Shown: piece after piece, positions 1 to 8,070 of the stretch
Layout of the letters: each line of letters opens with the position of its first letter
Position numbering within the stretch: the stretch's first letter is position 1
Assembly: GCA_020632995.1 (NCBI GenBank)
Contig: JACKEN010000017.1
Location: 65,468 to 129,467, forward strand
DNA from: Deltaproteobacteria bacterium
GTDB taxonomy: Bacteria > Myxococcota > Kuafuiibacteriia > Kuafuiibacteriales > Kuafuiibacteriaceae
Direction: 5' to 3'
Length of the DNA: 64,000 nucleotides
Position numbers and translations under genes: made by a program
Notes under the pieces: generated by a model
Seen by the model: the letters and a program-made list of their open reading frames with translations, nothing else
What the model was told of the DNA's origin: nothing
Database searches by the model: none

Positions 1-1
1 G

Positions 2-256
2 GAGCTCCTGGAGGCGCTCGAGTTCGACGTGCTGATCTGCGACCTGGTGATGCCGGGGCAGGGCGGTCGGGAGATCTACGAGGAGCTGTCGCAGCGCCGC
101 CCCGAGCTCGCCGAGCGCATCGTCTTCGTCACCGCGGGGGCGGTGCACGCGGCGGAGCGAGAGTTCCTGGAGCGGATCCGGAACATCATCGTCGACAAGC
201 CCTTCGAGTTCTCCGAGCTCCGGGCCGCGGTGCAGGCCATCTTGCGCAGGAGCTAG
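2..256 (+). CDS. Response-regulator receiver domain, C-terminal fragment (partial)
   Basis: Only the last 84 codons lie in the window; the reading frame is open to the left edge. The fragment carries the second half of a CheY-like receiver domain. The phospho-acceptor Asp is in the ICDLVMPG segment, the conserved Thr is in FVTAG and the conserved Lys is in the VDKPFEF segment near the end. It stops just after the receiver fold, so it is either a stand-alone regulator or the C-terminal receiver of a hybrid histidine kinase, and the window cannot decide which. Its stop codon overlaps the stop of the convergent lipoprotein gene by 4 bp. Confidence 0.85.
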   Translation, partial: ELLEALEFDVLICDLVMPGQGGREIYEELSQRRPELAERIVFVTAGAVHAAEREFLERIRNIIVDKPFEFSELRAAVQAILRRS

Positions 257-1602
257 CGCGGGAGGCATGCGCCAGGAGTGGAGGTCGCCACCCCGGTGAT
301 CACCGGGAACGGCAGTGCCAGCGGCGCGCAGGCGAGCGCGTTGATGCGGAGCCGCCCGGCCCCGCCGCCGCCCCCGCCGCCGCCATGGGCGAGGTCGCCG
401 AGCTCGCCCGGGCTGGGCCGGATGACCCGAATGCCCCCGCGGCCGCCGTCCCCGCCGTTGCCGACGCCACCCGCGGCCACCTCGTCCGCGGTGCGGGAGC
501 CGTCGTCGCCCGGATCCACGTCGGACCGCCCGGCGCCGCCGCCTCCGCCGCCCAGCATGATCAGGCTGCCGGGGGCCAGGCTCACCTGGCCCGCCTCGAG
601 GAGCACCGCGCCCCCGCTCCCGCCGCCGCCGCCGCCGGTCCAGATCGTGGAGCGCCCGCCGCCCCCCACCGCGACGAGCGCGCCGGCCAGGTGGAGCGTC
701 GCCGCGGCCGAGATCTGGAGCGCGCCGCCGCCGCCACCGCCCGGGGTGGACGCGACAAGCTCCTCACGCCCACGCCCGCCCGAGCACCCACCCCGGAGCG
801 GGATGAGGCTCTCGGTGCCGTTCTGAGGGCCGCCTTCGCCCGGCGTCCCGAACGCGTTCATGCGGTCGCCGCCGTGCTCGCCCGCCTGCCCGAACCCGCC
901 GCCGCCGCCCCCGGCCGAGTCGTCGCCCGCGCCGCCGTTGCCGGTGGCGCACGCGCCCCCCCCGGGACCCGACGCCTCACCCAGGGCGCCGACGTCGACG
1001 ACCCCGTCGATGCGCACGTCGCGGTAGGCCACCACGACCAGGGGCCGACCCCCGTGGGCTTCGAGCCGGCCGCTGCCCTCGATCACCAGGCCCTCCACCG
1101 TCCACACCGCGGGCCCGCTCTCCGTCAACGTACCTTGCGGAGGACACTCCTGGGAGCGGGTGAGGGCGTCGGTGTCCACCACGCAGCTGCCGGTGATGGT
1201 GGCGGTCCCGGTGGCGGTCAGCGGCTCGGGGATCACGTTGGAGACCACGAACGGGAACGTCGGGGTCCCCGTGTCCGGCGCACCCGCGTCCGCCTCGCCG
1301 GCATCGGGCTCCTCCGCGTCCGGCAGGTCCGCGTCCACCTCGCCGGTGTCCGGCTCGTCCGCGTCGGGGACGCCCGCGTCCGGCCCGCCGGTGTCCGTGG
1401 GCCCGGCGTCCGCCACCGCCGCGTCGTCGCCCGCGTCGTGCCCCGCGTCGACGGCCCCGGCGTCCTCGGTTGGGCCGGCGTCCGGGCCCAGCGTGACGGC
1501 GGGCGGGTTGAAGAAGCACCCGCTCGGACCGAGCAGGAGGCCGAACATGAGGCCCGGGAGCGCCCAGCGGGCCAGGCTACGCGCGGGTCTGGCCCTGACC
1601 AT
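253..1602 (-). CDS. Lipoprotein with Asp-Ala-Gly stalk and Gly-rich domain
   Basis: Predicted 449-residue exported lipoprotein of unknown function. I chose the ATG at 1602 because the signal peptide begins there (Arg-rich n-region, hydrophobic core, lipobox ending in Cys29). The longer reading frame would run deep into proA. After the Cys comes a stalk of about 90 residues built of DAG, PDAG and PDTG units, then a domain very rich in Gly with short hydrophobic segments and few Cys. Such stalks are typical of surface lipoproteins in Myxococcota. It overlaps the proA stop by 26 bp and is probably the last gene of the proBA operon, although no functional link to proline synthesis is visible. Confidence 0.8.
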   Translation of the reverse strand: MVRARPARSLARWALPGLMFGLLLGPSGCFFNPPAVTLGPDAGPTEDAGAVDAGHDAGDDAAVADAGPTDTGGPDAGVPDADEPDTGEVDADLPDAEEPDAGEADAGAPDTGTPTFPFVVSNVIPEPLTATGTATITGSCVVDTDALTRSQECPPQGTLTESGPAVWTVEGLVIEGSGRLEAHGGRPLVVVAYRDVRIDGVVDVGALGEASGPGGGACATGNGGAGDDSAGGGGGGFGQAGEHGGDRMNAFGTPGEGGPQNGTESLIPLRGGCSGGRGREELVASTPGGGGGGALQISAAATLHLAGALVAVGGGGRSTIWTGGGGGGSGGAVLLEAGQVSLAPGSLIMLGGGGGGAGRSDVDPGDDGSRTADEVAAGGVGNGGDGGRGGIRVIRPSPGELGDLAHGGGGGGGGAGRLRINALACAPLALPFPVITGVATSTPGACLPR

Positions 1603-2833
1603 AGACCACCAGCTTCTCTGCCGTGAGCTCGAGCGCGCCCATCGGACCGTAGGCGTGCATCTTGGAGGTGGAGATCCCCATCTCGGCCCCCAACCCCAGC
1701 TCACCGCCGTCGTTGAAGCGGGTGGACGCGTTCCACAGCACGCAGGACGCGTCCACCGCGCCGAGGAAGCGCTCTGCCGTACCCTCGTCCGCGGTCACGA
1801 TGCTCGCGGTGTGGTGGGTGCCGTGCGCGTCGATGTGATCGAGCGCGGCGTCCAGGTCGTCCACGGTGCGGACGGCGAGGACGAGGTCGAGGAACTCGGT
1901 GTCCCAGTCCTCGAGGGTGGCCGCGGCCGCCTCGACCCCGGCCGCGGCCAGGGTGGTGCGGGCGGCCTCGTCGGCCCGCAGCTCCACCCCCGCCTCGACG
2001 AGGCGCGGCCCCAGGACCGGCAGGACGTCTTGCAGTCGGCTCCGGTGCACGAGGAGGGTCTCCATCGCGTTGCACACCCCGGGGCGCTGGACCTTGGCGT
2101 TGAAGGCGATCTCCGCCGCCATCTTGGGGTCGGCGGCCGCGTCGACGTACACGTGGCAGATGCCCTGGCCGTGGCGGATCACCGGCACCTTGGCCAGCTC
2201 GTCCACCATGCGCATCAGGCCGTGCCCGCCGCGCGGGATCACGAGGTCGACCATGCCCACCGCGCCGAGGAGCGCGGCCACGTCCTCCCGGGTGGAGTCC
2301 GCCATGAGGACCACCGCGTCCTCCGGGACTCCGGCCGAACGCAAGCCCGCCTGCACCGCGGCCCCGATCGCGGCGTTGCTCCGCCGGGCCTCCTTGCCGC
2401 CCCGGAGCACCACCGCGTTGCCGGACTTCAGGGTGAGGGCCGCGCACTCCGCGGTCACGTTGGGGCGCGCCTCGTAGACGATGGCCACCACCCCGAGGGG
2501 GACGCGGCGCCGGGTCACCCGGATGCCCGAGCGGCCCACTCCGACCTCCCGCCGAGCGGCCAGGGGGTCGGGCTGCCCCTTCACCTCGCGCACCGCGCGG
2601 ACCATCGCCGCAACCCGACCTGCATCGAGGCGGAGCCGGTCCACCAGCGCCCCCGAGAGGCCCTCGGCCGCGGCCACGTCTTCGGCGTTGGCGGCGAGGA
2701 TCTCGGCCGCCCGAGCCTCGATCGCGAGGGCGACCGCTTCGAGGGCGGCGGCGCGGGCCTCGGCCGACAGGCGGGCCAGCCGCCGGGCCGCGCCGCGGGC
2801 GCGACCGAGGAGCGCGTGGACGTCGGTGCTCAT
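1577..2833 (-). CDS. proA: Gamma-glutamyl phosphate reductase
   Basis: Second enzyme of proline biosynthesis: NADPH-dependent reduction of glutamyl-5-phosphate to glutamate-5-semialdehyde in the cytoplasm. The 418-residue protein is full length for the family. The catalytic Cys lies in the RPGVCNAMETLLVHR segment, and the ALDH-like NAD(P) fold is recognisable throughout (for example VYEARPNVT and LRGGKEA). The ATG overlaps the proB stop by 4 bp (ATGA), so the two genes are translationally coupled. This arrangement supports substrate channelling of the unstable phosphate intermediate, as known for proBA operons. Confidence 0.97.
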   Translation of the reverse strand: MSTDVHALLGRARGAARRLARLSAEARAAALEAVALAIEARAAEILAANAEDVAAAEGLSGALVDRLRLDAGRVAAMVRAVREVKGQPDPLAARREVGVGRSGIRVTRRRVPLGVVAIVYEARPNVTAECAALTLKSGNAVVLRGGKEARRSNAAIGAAVQAGLRSAGVPEDAVVLMADSTREDVAALLGAVGMVDLVIPRGGHGLMRMVDELAKVPVIRHGQGICHVYVDAAADPKMAAEIAFNAKVQRPGVCNAMETLLVHRSRLQDVLPVLGPRLVEAGVELRADEAARTTLAAAGVEAAAATLEDWDTEFLDLVLAVRTVDDLDAALDHIDAHGTHHTASIVTADEGTAERFLGAVDASCVLWNASTRFNDGGELGLGAEMGISTSKMHAYGPMGALELTAEKLVVYGQGQTRA

Positions 2834-3990
2834 CTCGAACCTCCGCGATCGTCCATCAGCACCAGGTCGTCCTTGTGCACCACCGCGTCGGTGGTGATGC
2901 CCAGCGCCTCCGAGATCTCCTTCGCGGGGCGGCCCACCAGCTCGGTGAGCTGGGACGCCGAGTAGCGGGTGAGGCCGCGCGCGAAGACCTTCGGCAGCTC
3001 GTCCTCGAGGGTCGCGATCTCCACCGCGTCGCCCTCCGCGAAGCTGCCCTCCACCCGCACCACGCCGGGGGCGAGCAGGCTCTTGTTGTGGCCCTTCAGG
3101 GCGGCGGCCGCGCCGTCGTCCACCAGGAGGGTCCCCACCGGGCGGAGGGTGTGGGCGATCCAGTGGGCGCGCGAGCGGAGCCGGCCGCGGGCGTCGTCGG
3201 GCACGAGCAGGGTGCCCACGTCCTCGCCGTGGAGCAGACGTTGGATCATGCCGGGCTCCTTGCCGGGCAGGATCGCCACGTACGCCCCGCGAGACGCCGC
3301 GATGCGGGCGGCGCGGAGCTTCGAGGTCATCCCGCCGCGCCCGAAGCGCGACTGGCTGGGCTGCACCAGCGCGTCGAGGCGCTCGTCGTGGGCGAGGGCC
3401 TCGCTGATGCGCTCCCCCGCGGCGTCCATCACCCCGGGGGCCACGCTCAGCATGATGAGGAGCTGGGCGTCCACCAGGTTGCTCACGTGGGCCGCGAGCT
3501 CGTCGTTGTCGCCGAACGCGATCTCCTCGAAGGAGACGGTGTCGTTCTCGTTGATCACCGCGATGGCGTGGCGCCGCTCGATCTCCCCCAGCGCGCGGCG
3601 CGCGTTGAGGAAGCGCTTGCGGTTGGACAGGTCGGCGTGCGTCAACAGGACCTGCGCCACCGGCACTTCGTGCTTTCGGAAGGCCTGGGACCAGGCCTCT
3701 ACGAGCTTGCTCTGACCGAGCGCCGCGGTGGCCTGCAGGCCCGCCATGGTGCGGGGGCGCGACTTCAGGCCGAGGATCCCCATCCCCACCGCGATGGCCC
3801 CGGAGGACACCACGAAGGGCCAGCGCCTGAGGCCGACGAGAGGCGCGATGTCGTTGGCGAGCCGCCGCAGCGTCTTCGGCTCGAGGCGGCCGTGCTCGTC
3901 GGTGAGGACCCCCGAGCCGATCTTCACCACCACCCGCCCGGCCTTGTGGAGGCGCCGCAGCGCCTCGCGGTTCGAGATGGGCGCGGTCAT
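2830..3990 (-). CDS. proB: Glutamate 5-kinase with PUA domain
   Basis: First enzyme of proline synthesis: ATP-dependent phosphorylation of glutamate, normally feedback-inhibited by proline. At 386 residues it matches the long family form. The amino-acid kinase domain starts with VVVKIGSGVL (about residues 21-30) and includes INENDTVS and FGDNDELAAHVS. A PUA domain follows from about residue 285 (GTLLVDDGAAAALKG, then LLAPGVVRVEG). It begins 4 bp after the upstream lipoprotein gene ends and overlaps proA by 4 bp. Confidence 0.97.
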   Translation of the reverse strand: MTAPISNREALRRLHKAGRVVVKIGSGVLTDEHGRLEPKTLRRLANDIAPLVGLRRWPFVVSSGAIAVGMGILGLKSRPRTMAGLQATAALGQSKLVEAWSQAFRKHEVPVAQVLLTHADLSNRKRFLNARRALGEIERRHAIAVINENDTVSFEEIAFGDNDELAAHVSNLVDAQLLIMLSVAPGVMDAAGERISEALAHDERLDALVQPSQSRFGRGGMTSKLRAARIAASRGAYVAILPGKEPGMIQRLLHGEDVGTLLVPDDARGRLRSRAHWIAHTLRPVGTLLVDDGAAAALKGHNKSLLAPGVVRVEGSFAEGDAVEIATLEDELPKVFARGLTRYSASQLTELVGRPAKEISEALGITTDAVVHKDDLVLMDDRGGSR

Positions 3991-3994
3991 ACGG

Positions 3995-4975
3995 CTAGCG
4001 GGCCCCCTTCTTGCCGCCGATGATGGTGCTGGTGCGGGTGCCGCCGTCGAGGAAGCCGACGGGGTTCAGGTCGACCGGGCGCCGCGAGATGGTGCCGACG
4101 AACTCCCCGGGCTTGATCTCCTCGCCCTCGACCGTCTTCAGCACGAAGTCGAGGTGCAGGGTCAGGCGACCCCAGCCGGGCGCGGCGCCCTCGTTGGCTT
4201 GGGTCGCGGTGGAGGTCTTGGTCGCGGCGGGCGGGATGTCGAGGCGCCCGTCCATGTTCGCCTTCAGCGGCACCCCGGTGGCCTCGTCCACGTAGAGGGT
4301 GCCCTTCAGGCTGACCGGCTTCTTCTCGCCCTTCATCCCCGGCGCCGCCACCAGCTCCGAGCCCTCGAGCAGGACCAGGTCGTACTTCACCGCGCTCCTG
4401 CCCTCGACCGTGCCGCCGCCGACCTCGGCCAGACCGAGGCGCGGCCCGTAGTAGCTCGTGAAGGCCTTGAGGGCCTCGAAGGCCTGCTCTCGGCTCACGG
4501 TGGTCTCGTCCTGCCGGATGCCTTGCACCCGCAGCTTCCCGGGGCCGTTCCGCACGTAGTAGACGCCGTTGTTGAACACCGTCTCGCGCAGCACCGCCCC
4601 CTCGCGGTCCTTCTGGAGGACGCGGAAGGTCCCGTGCAGGCCGTGCTGGATGAGGCTGTCCTCGAACACCTCGAGCTCGCCCTTGTTGCGGGCCAGATCG
4701 AAGGACGCCTTGCCCTGGTAGGTGACGAAGCCCAGCCGGGCCACCACCTCCGCGAAGCTCATGGTGAGGACCCGCTGCTTCACGTCCGGGCGCTCGTCCA
4801 GGGCGTGGGCGTCGAGGGGCTGCTCGGCCTTGGCCTTCAGCTCCTCGGTGACCTTCTCCCGCCCCCAGACCCGGACGCGCTCCTTGTCCATTCCAGCCTG
4901 CTCCTCACAGCCCCCACAGGCGGGGAGGGTGAGGAGACCAGCGATCAGGCAGATCCAGGCGGTGCCGCTTCGCAC
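3995..4975 (-). CDS. Lipoprotein, first gene of the proBA operon
   Basis: Predicted 326-residue lipoprotein of unknown function. It begins with GTG at 4975, preceded by an AAGGGGG Shine-Dalgarno-like stretch. The signal peptide ends in the lipobox LPAC, followed by GGCEEQ. The body reads like a soluble beta-rich periplasmic or outer-membrane domain, with segments such as GTLYVDEATGVPLKANMDG that resemble LolA/LppX-type or outer-membrane-associated carriers; that resemblance is weak. It lies 4 bp upstream of proB and should be co-transcribed with it. Confidence 0.75.
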   Translation of the reverse strand: MRSGTAWICLIAGLLTLPACGGCEEQAGMDKERVRVWGREKVTEELKAKAEQPLDAHALDERPDVKQRVLTMSFAEVVARLGFVTYQGKASFDLARNKGELEVFEDSLIQHGLHGTFRVLQKDREGAVLRETVFNNGVYYVRNGPGKLRVQGIRQDETTVSREQAFEALKAFTSYYGPRLGLAEVGGGTVEGRSAVKYDLVLLEGSELVAAPGMKGEKKPVSLKGTLYVDEATGVPLKANMDGRLDIPPAATKTSTATQANEGAAPGWGRLTLHLDFVLKTVEGEEIKPGEFVGTISRRPVDLNPVGFLDGGTRTSTIIGGKKGAR

Positions 4976-5053
4976 CGTGCCCCCTTAGCACGGGCGGGCC
5001 GCCCCGGGGCACATCAACGTGGTCCCCCGGGGCCGCCTGGGGTACAGGGGCCC

Positions 5054-5782
5054 ATGCGTCGCGCGCTCCTCCTCCCCCTCCCGCTCCTGTGGGCCTGCGC
5101 CAGCGCCTCCGGGCCGGCCCAGGGCCCCGCCTCGGGTCCCGCCGACGGCCCCCACGCCCACGGGGACCACGGCCACGGTGACCACGGCCGGCACATGGAG
5201 CACGCCTTCGACGACCCCGAGGCCTGGGCCAAGCGCTTCGACGACCCCGCGCGGGACGCCTGGCAGAAGCCCGAGGAGGTGGTGGCGCTCATGGCCCTGA
5301 GCCCCGGCCAGACCGCCGCCGACATCGGCGCCGGCACCGGCTACTTCCTGCCCCACCTGAGCCGGGCGGTGGGGCCCGAGGGCAAGGTGCTCGGGCTCGA
5401 CATCGAGCCCAAGCTGGTTGAGTACATGAACGCTCGCGCCGCGAAGGAGGGCCTCGCCAACGTCGAGGCCAAGCAGGTCGCCACCGACGATCCCGGCTTC
5501 AGCCCCGCCTCGGTCGACCGGGTCCTCATCGTCGACACCTGGCACCACATCGACCGCCGAGGCGAGTACGCCCAGAAGATCCGGGCTGGCCTCCGCCCTG
5601 GGGGCGCGCTGTTCGTCGTGGACTTCACCCTCGACAGCCCCCACGGGCCGCCGGCCGAGTTCCGGCTGAGCGCGGAGTCGGTGCGGGACACCCTCCTCGC
5701 CGCCGGCTTCGAGGCCGAGGTGCTCGAGGAGACCCTGCCGAACCAGTATGTGGTGCGAGGGCGGCGCCCCCTGGAGGATTAG
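5054..5782 (+). CDS. Exported SAM-dependent methyltransferase-like lipoprotein
   Basis: A 242-residue protein with a class I methyltransferase fold. The SAM motif DIGAGTGYF sits near residue 98, an acidic post-II residue follows in LGLDIEP, and DTWHHI and LRPGGALFVVDF match motifs IV to VI. Oddly, it starts with a signal-peptide-like segment ending in WACAS (possible lipobox Cys14). A His-rich stretch follows (alternating HAHGDHGHGDH, about residues 33-50) that could bind metal. SAM is not expected outside the cytoplasm, so either the leader is not used or the enzyme has another role. Similar leader-bearing methyltransferases are common in proteobacterial genomes. I chose the start at the leader; the longer open frame upstream is antisense to other genes. 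Confidence 0.8.
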   Translation: MRRALLLPLPLLWACASASGPAQGPASGPADGPHAHGDHGHGDHGRHMEHAFDDPEAWAKRFDDPARDAWQKPEEVVALMALSPGQTAADIGAGTGYFLPHLSRAVGPEGKVLGLDIEPKLVEYMNARAAKEGLANVEAKQVATDDPGFSPASVDRVLIVDTWHHIDRRGEYAQKIRAGLRPGGALFVVDFTLDSPHGPPAEFRLSAESVRDTLLAAGFEAEVLEETLPNQYVVRGRRPLED

Positions 5783-6519
5783 TCGTCGTCGAGCCGGGCG
5801 AGGGCGCTGCCGGGGCCCAGGGCCCGCTCGTCGTCGTCGCTGCCCGGGACGCCCCGCGCCACCAGCGGCGCGAGCATCGCGCTCATGCTCCCGATGATCA
5901 CCCCCGCCACCGAGGCGTCGGAGGCGTCGGCGAGCAGCTCCGCCGCGAAGGTGGGGGCTGGCGTCATGAACCAGGTGATCAGGGTCTGCAGGAACACGAG
6001 CGAGAAGCCGAAGCCGAACCCCGCGTTGAAGGCCCGGAACATGCTCCGCAGGCCAACCTTCAGCCGGCGCTGCAGGCTCGGGTTGTTCCCCATGTCGCGC
6101 ATCCCGGCGAGGGAGGCCTGCTCCCAGAGCTTGCGCCCGAACTTCCAGGCGAGGGGGACGGGGAGGAGGAAGGTCGAGGCGGCCAGCCAGCCGAAGCCGT
6201 GCCCGAGGGCGTACAGGGGGATGAGCAGCGCCATCCAGAACATGGAGAGCGACAGCCCGAAGAGGGTGCCCAGCTGCCCGGTGGCCCGCATCTGCCGCCA
6301 CGCGTAGCGATCGGCCAGGATCGCCTTGGTCTCGGGGTCGGGGGCGGCGGCCACCGCGTTGGCCTGCCGTATGGACTCCAGCTGGGTCTTCCACCGCGCG
6401 TGCTGGGCCCGGTCCCGGGTCAGGACCAGGTGCGCCATCATCATCGGCTCGAGGGCCGCCGGCAGCTTCTTGGAGCTCCGCTCTTCTCGGGGAACGATGG
6501 CGCGCGCAGGGTTGGGCAT
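5779..6519 (-). CDS. Multi-pass membrane protein of unknown function
   Basis: A 246-residue protein not recognised as a named family. The ATG at 6519 is preceded by an AGAGGAAG ribosome-binding site. It has a basic N-terminal cytoplasmic stretch and a hydrophobic pair at about residues 80-125 (LFGLSLSMFWMALLIPLYAL, then WLAASTFLLPVPLAW). A further hydrophobic segment lies at about residues 165-190, and a last one near 205-225, before an acidic C-terminus. Its stop overlaps the methyltransferase stop in convergent orientation. No catalytic motif is visible. Confidence 0.75.
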   Translation of the reverse strand: MPNPARAIVPREERSSKKLPAALEPMMMAHLVLTRDRAQHARWKTQLESIRQANAVAAAPDPETKAILADRYAWRQMRATGQLGTLFGLSLSMFWMALLIPLYALGHGFGWLAASTFLLPVPLAWKFGRKLWEQASLAGMRDMGNNPSLQRRLKVGLRSMFRAFNAGFGFGFSLVFLQTLITWFMTPAPTFAAELLADASDASVAGVIIGSMSAMLAPLVARGVPGSDDDERALGPGSALARLDDD

Positions 6520-6685
6520 CGGCTTCCTCTTCTATTAACCGGCTGGATGCGCCGAAGGTTCCATACCCCCCACGTTAAATTGTCGTTTGGAGTCACTCTT
6601 TTGGAGGCTGACCCCGGTGCGCGCGGGGTGTCGCGGGTAGGATAAAGTAGGCAACCAGGCGACCGAGCCGGCCGATAAGGGCGGC

Positions 6686-7078
6686 ATGGGCTTGATCGCG
6701 CGCCTCTTCATGGACCCCTACCAGAAGCAGCTGGTGGATCCCCGACAGTTCAAGGCGCCGGTCGACCGGGAGCAGATCATGGCCGAGCTGGACGCGGGCG
6801 CGGCCGGCCGCCAGGACCACCAGACCATGCAGTTCATGCGGCGCTCGGTGCGCGACGTGAACGAGGGCGGGCCCCTCACCATCGCCGCCGTGGCCGACTC
6901 CTTCCAGTCGCTCCAGTCCAGCCTGAGGTGGACCACCGATCGCTCCCTCCACGAGTTCGGGGTGCTCGCCTCGGTCGGTGACCGGGCGCTCCTGAGCTAC
7001 CTCATCGAGCGGGCCAACCGGCTGGCCGAGGGCATCCACCCCGGCGCCGCCCAGCAGCTGAAGGGCGCCTTCGACTAG
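6686..7078 (+). CDS. Small conserved-looking protein of unknown function
   Basis: A 130-residue soluble, mostly helical protein with no signal peptide and no motif that I recognise. The ATG is preceded by AAGGGCGGC. The composition is typical of the chromosome, and third-position GC is high, supporting a real gene. It ends convergently 4 bp into the ABC ATPase gene. The 166 bp upstream separate it from the divergent membrane-protein gene and presumably hold both promoters. I cannot assign a function. Confidence 0.65.
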   Translation: MGLIARLFMDPYQKQLVDPRQFKAPVDREQIMAELDAGAAGRQDHQTMQFMRRSVRDVNEGGPLTIAAVADSFQSLQSSLRWTTDRSLHEFGVLASVGDRALLSYLIERANRLAEGIHPGAAQQLKGAFD

Positions 7079-8070
7079 GCCGCCCCCGGGCCGTCGAACA
7101 CGTCCCGCATCACGTCCTCGAGCGGGGGATCCTCCACCCGCAGGTCCGCCGCGGGGAGCGCGTCGAGGAGGGCCCGCACCGCCTCCGTCACCGCCTCCGG
7201 CGGCACGTCCACCGTGACCGCGCCCTCGGTGTGCTCGCGCACCGCCAACGGCGCCCCCGCGACCCGGAGCCCTGCCACCACCTCGGCTCCTACTGGGGTG
7301 GTGAGCTGCACCCGCACTACCTTTTGGGGCCGGGTGGCCTTCACCAGGGCCGCGAGATCGCCGTCGTGCCGCAGCTTGCCTTGCTGGATGACGATGATGC
7401 GCGGGCACAGCGCGGCCACGTCGTCCATGTAGTGGCTGGTCAGGATGATGGTGGCGCCGGTGGTCTCGTTGTACTCCCGGATGAAGCGCCGCATCACCGC
7501 CTGCATGGTGACGTCGAGCCCGATGGTGGGCTCGTCGAGGAAGAGCACCTCGGGCTGGTGGATGAGGGCGGCGGCGAGCTCGCACTTCATCCGCTCCCCG
7601 AGCGAGAGCTGGCGGGTGGGCTTGTCGAGCAGGGCCCCGAGGCCGAGGAGCCGGTCCAGGGTGGCCACCGTCTCGTCGAAGGCGGGCTTCGAGACGCCAT
7701 AGACCGCCCGGTTGAGCTCGAGGGTGTCGATGGGCGGCAGGTCCCACAGGAGCTGCTGCTTCTGCCCCATCACCAGGCTGATGCGTCGCAAGAGCGCCTG
7801 CGGTCGCCCGCGAGGGTTCATGCCGAGGACCTCGGCCTCACCCGAGGTCGGGGTGAGGAGGCCGGAGAGCATCTTCAGCGTGGTGGTCTTCCCCGCCCCG
7901 TTCGGGCCGAGGAACCCCACGCGCTCCCCCTTCGCGATGGAGAAGCTCACGTCGTCCACCGCCCGGACCTCCTCCTGCTCGCGGTGGAAGAGCCCGGCCA
8001 CCGTGGCGCGCAGGCCCGCTTGCTTGCGCGCCACGCGGTAGGTCTTGGTGAGGTGGCGCGCCTCGATCAC
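7075..8070 (-). CDS. ABC-2-type exporter ATP-binding protein (NatA/COG4586-like)
   Basis: A 331-residue ABC ATPase. Walker A is GPNGAGKTT, the signature is LSLGERMKCELAAAL, Walker B runs into DEPTIGLD, and the H-loop is LTSHYMDD. The segment between N-terminal strand and Walker A (LFHREQEEVRAVDDVSF) matches the COG4586 subgroup, whose members normally pair with two integral permeases. No permease gene is adjacent here. The GTG at 8070 overlaps the stop of the RING-like gene by 4 bp, and family alignment (IEARHLTKTY) fixes this start; the longer frame is spurious. It should act as the nucleotide-binding subunit of an export complex encoded elsewhere. Confidence 0.92.
   Translation of the reverse strand: MIEARHLTKTYRVARKQAGLRATVAGLFHREQEEVRAVDDVSFSIAKGERVGFLGPNGAGKTTTLKMLSGLLTPTSGEAEVLGMNPRGRPQALLRRISLVMGQKQQLLWDLPPIDTLELNRAVYGVSKPAFDETVATLDRLLGLGALLDKPTRQLSLGERMKCELAAALIHQPEVLFLDEPTIGLDVTMQAVMRRFIREYNETTGATIILTSHYMDDVAALCPRIIVIQQGKLRHDGDLAALVKATRPQKVVRVQLTTPVGAEVVAGLRVAGAPLAVREHTEGAVTVDVPPEAVTEAVRALLDALPAADLRVEDPPLEDVMRDVFDGPGAA

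Noticed and set aside
1160..2965. Long plus-strand open frames over the lipoprotein/proA region
   Set aside because: Antisense shadow of lipoprotein and proA; composition is the reverse reading of well-supported genes and no domain is recognisable.
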